Assembly (NCBI GenBank): GCA_021160705.1
Contig: JAGHBZ010000384.1
Span: forward strand, 1-5,035
Length of the DNA stretch: 5,035 nucleotides
DNA from: Candidatus Sumerlaeota bacterium
GTDB taxonomy: Bacteria > Sumerlaeota > Sumerlaeia > MWCT01 > JAGHBZ01
Direction of reading: 5' to 3'
This document shows positions 1 through 5,035 of the stretch, piece after piece (within the stretch, counting starts at the first letter, position 1; every line of letters begins with the position of its first letter). The notes under the pieces are model-generated. The model worked only from the letters and a program-made list of their open reading frames with translations. It had not been told where the DNA came from and did no database searches. Made by a program: the position numbers and the translations under genes.

Positions 1-154
1 TACAATCTTGTCGTTTAGCTTTTTTGTTGTTTTTCATAGGCTTATCCTCCTTTTGTTTGGATTCAAAATTTAATCTCAATCCTACGAGGATAAGCCTCCT
101 TTTTCCACCACTTTCGGGACACCACCTAAGAGAACTTGGTTTTAATTTATTCAT
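1..154 (-). CDS. Partial unknown gene leaving the left edge, with two possible in-frame starts
   Basis: The minus strand is open from an ATG at 154-152 to base 1, giving 51 codons with no stop, so the 3' end lies outside the window. The reading is MNKLKPSSLRWCPESGGKRR... and ends ...MKNNKKAKRQDC. The first ATG is preceded by AAAGGTG at a usable distance. A second in-frame ATG at 37-35 has AAGGAGG at 46-52 with an 8-base spacer, the best ribosome-binding site in the window. The product from the second start begins with a strongly basic stretch (MKNNKKAKRQD). I do not recognise the protein. The 39 residues between the two starts do not look strongly protein-like, so the true start may be 37, with 38-154 acting as a leader. 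A transposase start preceded by an element end cannot be excluded. A gene starting here is fairly likely; the choice of start is open. Confidence 0.5.
   Translation of the reverse strand, partial: MNKLKPSSLRWCPESGGKRRLILVGLRLNFESKQKEDKPMKNNKKAKRQDC
38..97 (-). promoter_or_regulatory. Inverted repeat overlapping the Shine-Dalgarno of the ATG at 37
   Basis: Bases 38-49 (AGGCTTATCCTC on the plus strand) and 86-97 (GAGGATAAGCCT) are perfect 12-base reverse complements separated by 36 bases. In a minus-strand transcript they can pair. The downstream arm contains GAGG, four of the seven bases of the AAGGAGG Shine-Dalgarno at 46-52, and ends directly against the ATG at 37-35. Pairing would therefore cover the ribosome-binding site. 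This could be a translational switch, a protein operator, or a structure that matters only if an upstream transcript reads through. The repeat is seen directly; the regulatory role is inferred. Confidence 0.45.
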
Positions 155-208
155 AATAACACCTTTAATATACCTCTTCTTACATTTCTATCATATTACA
201 GCCATACT

Positions 209-254
209 ACAGCCATCGTTAGCAGCCAAGAAAACCGCACTGGATAGCCTCAGC
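209..254 (-). pseudogene. Decayed remnant of the comM/yifB 3' end
   Basis: This stretch aligns without gaps to 1788-1833, the 3' terminus of the intact comM-like gene, with 34 of 46 bases identical. Ten of the twelve differences are transitions. Read on the minus strand in the comM frame it gives A-E-A-I-Q-C-G-F-L-G-C-stop-R-W-L followed by TAG. The intact gene gives AEAIQYRSLDRYQWL and TGA. The shared residues are AEAIQ, the central L and the final WL, and both copies end in a stop at the same point. An in-frame TAA at 219-221 and a TGA at 258-260 show it is not expressed as part of a ComM protein. Similarity stops abruptly just past the stop codon. It also fades upstream, although a possible VDV match at 280-288 would need a gap. 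It is best read as a degenerate partial copy left by insertion or duplication at comM. Confidence 0.7.
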
Positions 255-292
255 AAATCAACAAACTAAAAGATAAAAAAACATCTACTTAA

Positions 293-1171
293 CTATTTTT
301 TCAAATTATTCCATAAAGATTCTATTATTTCATCACAAAGTCCAAGAGCTTTAAATGAAATTCTTTCTTTTTTTTCTTCTTGTACTCTCTGAGGTTTACA
401 AATTTTGCACGGAGTATATCCTTTTTTTATCAAATACTCATAGGTTTCAAAAACTATTGTTTTTTTAACGGATTTTTTATGCATAGGACAATATAGAGTA
501 TGAATACGTTTCCTTGCCGAAATGACGAATTTGACTCTTTCTTTCATATGAGAATGATACTTACCCATTAAATAATGACAATCATAACAAAGTGTGACCA
601 AATTTTCAAATGAGTTATCTCCTCCTTCTACCCGGGGCTTAATATGATGAACATGAGCAGTTTCTAATTCTAACCTGATTCCACATCGTTGACATCTATA
701 TGAATCCCGAATGATAACAGCCTTGCGTATATTTTCCCAATTATTAGATTTATTCGTATAATTAAAACCATTGGATACACTTGGTAAAGGTGATCTATTA
801 GAAGGAATTTTCAATTGTGCATTTAGATAAGCGTTTTTAAAAGAGTCTTTTAGTAATTTTTTTAATTCAATATCAAAATTTTGTATTGAAAAAAATAAAT
901 TGTTTAATTGGTCTTCACAAAATTTATCAAAAGGGGGGAGGTTTAACATTAAAAATGGAAATTTTTCCTCACATATTTTAATAAAATAATTGTATTGATT
1001 TAAATACTTATACTTAATTGTTGTTTCAAAAAGTTTTCTTTCTTCCTCTTTCCTTTTCTTTTCTTGCTCTCTAAAAAGCTTGTCTCGCTTGAGATCTTCA
1101 ACGAATTCCACAATAAAATAAACTACAAGAAACATTATACCTAATAAAAATATTCTCTCTGCAAAACCCAT
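293..1171 (-). CDS. Membrane-anchored HNH endonuclease with C-terminal cysteine-pair motif
   Basis: This 292-residue protein starts with a hydrophobic helix (about 7-23), followed by a very basic, charged stretch (28-48). By the positive-inside rule the rest should lie in the cytoplasm. After a linker of about 100 residues with no recognised domain comes a clear HNH (beta-beta-alpha-metal) nuclease domain at about 145-206. Paired cysteines C160/C163 and C195/C198 are the expected structural zinc ligands. HVHHIKP (173-179) supplies the catalytic histidine, FENL the asparagine (N190), and CYDCH the last histidine (H199). A second block (H224, C228, then GYTPCKICKP at 252-260) resembles the Ada-like zinc-binding motif found at the end of some secreted or DNA-processing nucleases. 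The ATG at 1171 has only a weak GGAAA upstream. The gene is more AT-rich than comM and sits between two copies of the comM 3' end, which suggests accessory origin. Expected role: metal-dependent DNA cleavage, possibly defence; the target is unknown. Confidence 0.85.
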   Translation of the reverse strand: MGFAERIFLLGIMFLVVYFIVEFVEDLKRDKLFREQEKKRKEEERKLFETTIKYKYLNQYNYFIKICEEKFPFLMLNLPPFDKFCEDQLNNLFFSIQNFDIELKKLLKDSFKNAYLNAQLKIPSNRSPLPSVSNGFNYTNKSNNWENIRKAVIIRDSYRCQRCGIRLELETAHVHHIKPRVEGGDNSFENLVTLCYDCHYLMGKYHSHMKERVKFVISARKRIHTLYCPMHKKSVKKTIVFETYEYLIKKGYTPCKICKPQRVQEEKKERISFKALGLCDEIIESLWNNLKK

Positions 1172-1234
1172 ATTTCCATTCTTGCTTTATATTGGTTGTC
1201 TACCGACCTGTTTTGTCATATGGAATTATGAATT

Positions 1235-1259
1235 TCCAGTCTAGACTTGACTCCAGTCT
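1235..1259. promoter_or_regulatory. Cluster of short repeats upstream of the HNH gene
   Basis: The 87-base gap between the membrane-protein gene and the HNH gene contains AGTCTAGACT (1238-1247), a perfect 10-base palindrome. TCCAGTCT occurs twice (1235-1242 and 1252-1259), 17 bases apart, and the second copy reaches the stop codon of the upstream gene. AGACT (1243-1247) and AGTCT (1255-1259) form a further inverted pair. The arrangement would suit a dimeric repressor site in front of the nuclease gene, or a weak hairpin at the end of the preceding gene. No T-run follows on the minus strand, so a classical terminator is unlikely. A TATAAA further downstream lacks a good -35 partner. Confidence 0.3.
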
Positions 1260-1702
1260 TACATGAATTTAGAAACACATTTCCTGAAAGGTTTAATATA
1301 CTCTTCCATTTCTTCCCCCCAGAGGGCTTTTGCTTCTGCTATTCCAATTTTTAAATCGCGCATTGCCTCGACAACGGGCTTTAATCTGTTTTCATAAATA
1401 TGAAGAAATTCTTTATATTTTTCTTCTTGTGCAGTTTTATTCGAATTAATCTGGTCAAGAGGATGGTCTTCATACTCAAAAGTAAACGTAAAAGGATTTC
1501 TAACAAACTCCATTGCGTCTTTCCATTTATAAGCCGATATTAACATCCTTCGGGCAAGTTCATACTCTGTTTTTCCTTTCAGTTCTTTACGCCAAATAGA
1601 AAGTCCCTTTAACGCCACACAAGAGCCAATAATAGTAGAAATAGTAATACACCCATCTCTTATCAAGCCGACTATCTTCAATAATATCTCCATAAATTTC
1701 AC
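1259..1702 (-). CDS. Small single-pass membrane protein of unknown function
   Basis: This protein has 147 residues when started at the GTG at 1702-1700. No Shine-Dalgarno precedes that GTG. An in-frame ATG at 1693-1691 (residue 4) has GAGTG a short distance upstream and may be the real start, giving 144 residues. One hydrophobic helix lies at about 16-36. It is followed by a basic, conserved-looking segment (WRKELKGKTEYELARR, 37-52) and then a largely helical, charged domain with FVRNPF (66-71), ALWGEE (126-131) and a basic C terminus. The layout suggests a short N-terminal anchor with a cytoplasmic helical domain. I recognise it only as the kind of orphan accessory protein annotated as hypothetical, and no enzyme motif is visible. 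It lies 83 bases after comM and 87 bases before the HNH gene on the same strand, so co-transcription with either is possible. Both accessory proteins are membrane-anchored, but a partnership is inference. Confidence 0.75.
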   Translation of the reverse strand: MKFMEILLKIVGLIRDGCITISTIIGSCVALKGLSIWRKELKGKTEYELARRMLISAYKWKDAMEFVRNPFTFTFEYEDHPLDQINSNKTAQEEKYKEFLHIYENRLKPVVEAMRDLKIGIAEAKALWGEEMEEYIKPFRKCVSKFM

Positions 1703-1713
1703 TCTGGATTACG

Positions 1714-1747
1714 TACTCATTTTTAAGTTACTCATTAATCTATGAGT
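1714..1747. promoter_or_regulatory. Three short repeats upstream of the small membrane-protein gene
   Basis: TACTCATT occurs at 1714-1721 and again at 1729-1736, 15 bases apart. The core ACTCAT is also present inverted as ATGAGT at 1742-1747, which makes a 6-base stem with 1730-1735. All three lie in the 83-base gap between the comM stop and the start of the membrane-protein gene, where a promoter or operator for that gene would be expected. Alternatively the inverted pair could be a weak hairpin behind comM, but no U-rich run follows it in the comM transcript. Confidence 0.25.
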
Positions 1748-1785
1748 TTATTTAGGATTTCAAGTTTTTTTGCAAGTGGGATTTT

Positions 1786-3324
1786 TCACAGCCATTGGTA
1801 GCGGTCAAGGGAGCGGTACTGGATGGCTTCGGCGATGTGTTCGGGTCGGACGACATCCACACCTTCAAGGTCAGCAATGGTCAGAGCCACTTTACGAATG
1901 CGGTCATAAGCCCGTGCACTCAGTCCCATTGAGTTAATTGCGGTCTCCAGGATGGCTTTAGCCTCGTCGGTCATCTGACAGAAATTATTTAACGCCCGTG
2001 TACCAAGATGTGCGTTGCAATATATGCCTTTGAGATTTTTGTAGCGCTGGAGCTGGCGGTTTCTCGCAGAAACGACACGTTCACGTATACTGGCAGAGGA
2101 CTCACCGGTAGTTTTACCCCGTGTCAACGTCTCTGCACGAACCGGCGGGATGTCAAGATGTATGTCAATCCTGTCCATTAAGGGACCTGAAATCTTATTA
2201 AAATATTTTTGTATCTGAGCCGGGGTGCATACGCATTGTTTGTCAGGTGAGGTCAGGTATCCACAGGGACAGGGGTTCATAGCGCCGCAAAGGATTACGC
2301 GTGAGGGGAAAGTCACTGACATAGTAGCGCGTGAGATGTTGACCACCCCATCCTCAATAGGTTGTCGCATTGCCTCCAGTGCAGACCGATGAAATTCCGG
2401 CATCTCGTCAAGGAAAAGTACTCCGTTATGTGCAAGGGAGACTTCACCGGGTTTTGGGGTGGTACCGCCGCCAATGAGGGCAATATTGCTTATGGTATGA
2501 TGAGGTGCTCTAAACGGGCGGGTCGCCATCAGGAAACGGTGTTTGCTAAGAGTTCCAGCGAGGCTATGTATTCGTGTAGTTTCAATGCATTCTTCAATGG
2601 TCATCGGCGGAAGGATAGTCGGCAGACGCCGTGCAAGCATAGTCTTACCGGCACCTGGGGGACCAATCATAATAATGTTGTGTCCACCAGCGGCAGCCAC
2701 TTCAAGGGCTCTTTTAGCGTGTTCCTGCCCTTTGACGTCGCTGAAATCCTCCAGATACTTGCTTGCGGACTGAAATGATTCGTGCAGGTCAATCCGGTGC
2801 GGTGAAATTTCAATGTTGCCATTAAGATACGCTACTGCCTGTTTAAGCGAAGAGACAGGGATGATGTCCACGCCATCCACAATTGCGGCTTCATTGGCGT
2901 TGTCAGCAGGAACAATAATAGCACGGCACTTTGCCGCCCGTGCACCAATCGCCAGGTTCAACATTCCTGCGACTGGATTAATTCTCCCATCAAGACTCAA
3001 CTCGCCGATAATGGAATGGTCGTCTACACGGTCAGGCTTGACCACGCCCTGCGACATCAGTATTCCGATAGCAATTGGCAGGTCAAGCACAGCACCTTCT
3101 TTGCGAGTATCAGCAGGTGCAAGGTTCACGGTGATTCGGGTTACAGGAAATCTAAACCCGCTGTTTCTGATAGCGGCTCTTACGCGGTCAACGCTCTCTT
3201 TCACTGCGGCATCTGGCAGTCCAACGATATTAAATGCAAACTGCCCTTCTGAGACGTCAACTTCTACGTCTACTTTGAATGGCTCAATCCCAAGTGTGGC
3301 GTTGCTTATGACTCGAGCAAGCAT
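1786..3324 (-). CDS. comM: ComM/YifB-family AAA+ ATPase (Mg chelatase-like)
   Basis: This complete 512-residue protein is of normal length for the family. The N-terminal ChlI-like domain (about 1-165) includes the typical opening with VGLPDAAVKES (34-44). A central AAA+ module (about 190-395) has Walker A GPPGAGKT (221-228), Walker B LFLDE (303-307), sensor-1 asparagine in GAMNPCPCG (347-355) and an arginine-finger candidate in LMDRIDIH (R385). The C-terminal Mg_chelatase_C domain includes LSARAYDRIRKVA (468-480). Cysteines C352, C354, C364 and C366 form a cluster seen in this family and may bind metal. In Vibrio and other transformable bacteria ComM is a hexameric helicase that promotes branch migration of incoming DNA during natural transformation. 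The protein occurs far more widely than competence, so competence here is not shown. The ATG at 3324 has AAGG 8 bases upstream. The gene is less AT-rich than the accessory genes after it. Its 3' end exists a second time, decayed, at 209-254. Confidence 0.95.
   Translation of the reverse strand: MLARVISNATLGIEPFKVDVEVDVSEGQFAFNIVGLPDAAVKESVDRVRAAIRNSGFRFPVTRITVNLAPADTRKEGAVLDLPIAIGILMSQGVVKPDRVDDHSIIGELSLDGRINPVAGMLNLAIGARAAKCRAIIVPADNANEAAIVDGVDIIPVSSLKQAVAYLNGNIEISPHRIDLHESFQSASKYLEDFSDVKGQEHAKRALEVAAAGGHNIIMIGPPGAGKTMLARRLPTILPPMTIEECIETTRIHSLAGTLSKHRFLMATRPFRAPHHTISNIALIGGGTTPKPGEVSLAHNGVLFLDEMPEFHRSALEAMRQPIEDGVVNISRATMSVTFPSRVILCGAMNPCPCGYLTSPDKQCVCTPAQIQKYFNKISGPLMDRIDIHLDIPPVRAETLTRGKTTGESSASIRERVVSARNRQLQRYKNLKGIYCNAHLGTRALNNFCQMTDEAKAILETAINSMGLSARAYDRIRKVALTIADLEGVDVVRPEHIAEAIQYRSLDRYQWL
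1788..1833 (-). repeat. Intact copy of the comM 3'-end direct repeat
   Basis: This is the partner of the degenerate copy at 209-254, in the same orientation and about 1.58 kb away. It covers the codons for the last 15 residues (AEAIQ to WL) and two bases away from full coverage of the TGA stop. Similarity ends at the stop codon, the pattern expected if an insertion or recombination event used the gene terminus. The intervening DNA holds exactly the two accessory genes. At 74 percent identity (34 of 46 bases) the event would be old, or the repeat was already imperfect when it formed. Confidence 0.65.
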
Positions 3325-3624
3325 TGATATAACCTTATATAAGCTTCTCTAAATAATTCATACTGAAAGTTCATAATAAGAAGCAATCATAAAATAGTAT
3401 ATCTATAATCATTAGGTAATTTTTCGGAATTCTCCATTATTGGGTAAGCTATCACTTTCTCATTAGCCTCTTGATAATAAATTCTTCACAATTTTGTCCT
3501 TATAATTACATTGAAGATTGTCGCATTTAATTTCTTTGATACGGTTCAGAAGGAGCGACCTGTATGTAGCCGGGTGCAAACGCACCGGGATTATCAGGAT
3601 GTTTCTGTAGTCTCAGAAGGTCTT
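3325..3624. other. 300-base gap between comM and the amidohydrolase gene
   Basis: This AT-rich spacer separates two genes that read in the same direction. It should hold the end of the amidohydrolase transcript and a promoter for comM. A palindrome at 3570-3589 is the only clear structure. A TATACT on the minus strand near 3393-3404 could serve as a -10, but no convincing -35 lies at the right distance. A minus-strand frame is open for about 30 codons up to the TGA at 3389-3387. Its last part could start at a GTG at 3455 and would encode a 22-residue peptide. It looks protein-like, but it is too short and too weakly supported to call. Confidence 0.5.
3570..3589. repeat. GC-rich palindrome downstream of the amidohydrolase gene
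   Basis: CCGGGTGC (3570-3577) and GCACCGGG (3582-3589) pair around an AAAC loop, with one G-G mismatch and five uninterrupted pairs next to the loop. The element stands out from its AT-rich surroundings and lies 36 bases after the amidohydrolase stop. On the minus strand no T-run follows, so it is not a standard intrinsic terminator. Short GC-rich palindromes of this kind are often dispersed REP-like elements between genes. It could also stabilise the 3' end of the upstream transcript. Confidence 0.4.
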
Positions 3625-4986
3625 TTAGAATCGTTGCCAGAGCCGACGGGCATATTCCTGTGCTTTAGCGGAGATGAATTGTTCGTCCAGTGTCAGAAGT
3701 TTTTTGTTATGCATAAGGATTTTGCCATTAACGATAGTAGTGTCCACAGGGGCATCAAAAAGCCCAAAGAATAGATGACCTGCAAGATTATCCGGGGTGA
3801 TGGGTGTGGGTGGGAAATAATCTATTAACAGGAGGTCAGCAGCGGCACCTGGCTGAATCGCTCCCAGTTTAACCCCAAACATTTCGCTGGCAACCTCTGC
3901 GTTTGTGCTGATTAATGCCTTATATGATTCTGTGAGTCCTGCGTCTGGTTGTGCAAGACTGATTTTCTGGAGCAGGGGCGCAACCAGAAAATCATCCTGT
4001 ACCCTGACTGACATACCATCGGTTCCTAACCCCAGCCGAACGCCTTTTTTTGCCATTTTTATCACTGGTGCCACACCCACTGCATTGTTCATATTAGAGC
4101 GAGGATTATGCACGACTATGGTTTTGGTCTTTTTCAGGAGGTCAATTTCTTTATCATTTATGTGAACACAATGAGCTGCTATGGTGCCCGGAGCAAGAAT
4201 TCCACTCTCGTAGAGGCGTTCCACGACTCGTTTTTTATATTTTTTAAGTGCGTCGTTAACGTCCGCTATATCCTCGGCACAATGGATATGAAACCCAATC
4301 TCAGGTGAGAGCGCCTCTGCAGCGTCCCGGCATTTCTTCAGGGTTTTCGCACTAAGTGTAAAGGAGGCGTGGAGACCGAACTTTGCTGTTATCATCTGAG
4401 CCTGTGGATTTCTTTGTTGTCGCCAGCGATTGACTCTCTCAATAAATCGGAGGTTTTCGCGGATTGCCTGCTCTGTACGTTCCTTGCCGAATCTATCTGA
4501 GACCTCAAAACATAGACATCCACGCAGTCCAGCCTGCTGAAAGGCTTCTGCGAGCACATCCAGTGAACCTGAAATGAAGCTGGGGCTACTATGGTGGTCA
4601 ACCAATGTGGTCACACCACTTCGTATTGCCTGCACAAGCGGGACTAATGCACTGTAATAGACGTCTTTCTCGCCCAGCACTGAATCCAATCGCCACCACA
4701 AAAAGCGAAGGAGCTGAACAAAATTTTTCGGCGACCTCTTCAATGCAATACCACGTGCAAACGTGCTGTACAGGTGCATATGCAGATTAATCAGTCCGGG
4801 CATAAGCACCCTGCCTTCTGCATCTATCCTCTTGCGTTGTCTGTTCGCACCTTCATTTTTTGCCTTTCCAATTTTCGCTTGTTTTTTTATTGACTTTATT
4901 TTACCGTTTTCTATTTCGACCGAGCCGTTTTTAATTACCTCATTCTTCTCATTAAATGTCAGGATGGTAGCATTGTAAATTATCAT
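3625..4986 (-). CDS. ssnA: SsnA-like metal-dependent aminohydrolase (amidohydrolase superfamily)
   Basis: This complete 453-residue protein is close to the length of E. coli SsnA. The N terminus (MIIYNATILTFNEKNEVI...NGKI) is the usual beta-sandwich start of ATZ/TRZ-type amidohydrolases. Metal ligands are visible: HMH in GLINLHMH (H69, H71), a histidine in HIHCAED (H235, with E238 as likely catalytic acid), and aspartate in GTDG (D323). AAHCVH supplies the conserved H272. HNPRSNMNNAVG (293-304) is a family signature. PKNFVQLLRFLWWRLDSVLGEKDVYYSALV (86-115) matches the SsnA branch rather than guanine or cytosine deaminases. The expected reaction is hydrolytic removal of an amino group from a purine-like or triazine-like ring in the cytoplasm. 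The true substrate of SsnA proteins is not settled; in some bacteria the gene accompanies selenium-dependent molybdenum hydroxylases, none of which is seen here. A lysine-rich insert (about 31-53) is slightly long. No strong Shine-Dalgarno precedes the ATG. The family is certain; the SsnA assignment is likely. Confidence 0.85.
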   Translation of the reverse strand: MIIYNATILTFNEKNEVIKNGSVEIENGKIKSIKKQAKIGKAKNEGANRQRKRIDAEGRVLMPGLINLHMHLYSTFARGIALKRSPKNFVQLLRFLWWRLDSVLGEKDVYYSALVPLVQAIRSGVTTLVDHHSSPSFISGSLDVLAEAFQQAGLRGCLCFEVSDRFGKERTEQAIRENLRFIERVNRWRQQRNPQAQMITAKFGLHASFTLSAKTLKKCRDAAEALSPEIGFHIHCAEDIADVNDALKKYKKRVVERLYESGILAPGTIAAHCVHINDKEIDLLKKTKTIVVHNPRSNMNNAVGVAPVIKMAKKGVRLGLGTDGMSVRVQDDFLVAPLLQKISLAQPDAGLTESYKALISTNAEVASEMFGVKLGAIQPGAAADLLLIDYFPPTPITPDNLAGHLFFGLFDAPVDTTIVNGKILMHNKKLLTLDEQFISAKAQEYARRLWQRF

Positions 4987-5017
4987 TTTTTCTTTCGCTT
5001 TCGATATAGAAAGTTGT

Positions 5018-5023
5018 ATTATA
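5018..5023 (-). promoter_or_regulatory. Candidate -10 element of the amidohydrolase gene
   Basis: The minus strand reads a perfect TATAAT here, 31 bases before the ATG at 4986, so a transcript would start about 25 bases upstream of the gene. The matching -35 would lie beyond the right edge of the window and cannot be checked. In such AT-rich DNA a TATAAT can occur by chance. Confidence 0.35.
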
Positions 5024-5035
5024 TTCTGACGAAGA

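Noticed and set aside
24..269. Plus-strand open frame of 81 codons at the left edge
   Set aside because: It starts at TTG without a ribosome-binding site, runs against all other genes, and overlaps the minus-strand gene start and the comM remnant. Its hydrophobic look comes from T-rich DNA.
275..292. Intrinsic terminator after the HNH gene
   Set aside because: The minus strand has a run of seven T just after the stop, but only a four-base imperfect stem flanks it. A functional terminator cannot be supported.
2813..3352. Plus-strand open frame of 179 codons inside comM
   Set aside because: It lies antisense to a fully conserved AAA+ gene, has a serine/threonine/alanine-rich composition typical of shadow frames, and shows no recognisable motif.
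3387..3455. Minus-strand 22-residue peptide starting at GTG, within a frame open for about 30 codons
   Set aside because: The composition looks protein-like (YPIMENSEKLPNDYRYTIL), but it is short, has only a weak ribosome-binding site and is in an AT-rich gap. It could be a gene remnant, but nothing confirms it.
3511..3774. Plus-strand open frame of 87 codons across the end of the amidohydrolase gene
   Set aside because: It has a TTG start, no clear ribosome-binding site, and about half of it is antisense to conserved coding sequence.
1..5035. CRISPR array, tRNA or rRNA genes
   Set aside because: No regularly spaced repeats with spacers and no cloverleaf or conserved rRNA segment were seen on either strand by eye.

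Overview
This is an AT-rich bacterial chromosomal segment with one strand in use: every supported gene reads right to left on the minus strand. The two conserved genes are a ComM/YifB-type AAA+ ATPase (1786-3324) and an SsnA-like amidohydrolase (3625-4986). They are housekeeping or metabolic types found across many phyla and do not fix a taxon. An uncultivated, anaerobic-type lineage is possible, but that is only an impression.

Layout in the direction of transcription: a perfect TATAAT lies just upstream of the amidohydrolase at the right edge. Next come the amidohydrolase and a 300-base gap that holds a strong small palindrome. The intact comM-like gene follows. After it the base composition becomes visibly more AT-rich, and two accessory genes appear: a 147-residue single-pass membrane protein of no known function (1259-1702) and a membrane-anchored HNH nuclease (293-1171). 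The nuclease carries a second cysteine-pair motif near its C terminus. A partial gene begins at about 154 (or 37) and runs off the left edge.

The main discovery is what lies beyond the nuclease gene. Bases 209-254 match the last 45 bases plus part of the stop codon of the intact comM gene (1788-1833). The match has no gaps, 34 of 46 bases are identical, and most differences are transitions. In the comM frame the remnant reads AEAIQ...L...WL-stop but is interrupted by an in-frame TAA. The nuclease and membrane-protein genes are therefore bracketed by a good and a decayed copy of the comM 3' end. This looks like an old insertion or duplication at the comM terminus. No integrase or transposase is visible between the copies. 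Whether the two accessory genes form a functional unit (for example defence) is inference only.

A second notable structure is at the left edge. A perfect 12-base inverted repeat overlaps a near-ideal Shine-Dalgarno sequence in front of an ATG at 37, so the transcript could hide or expose that ribosome-binding site.
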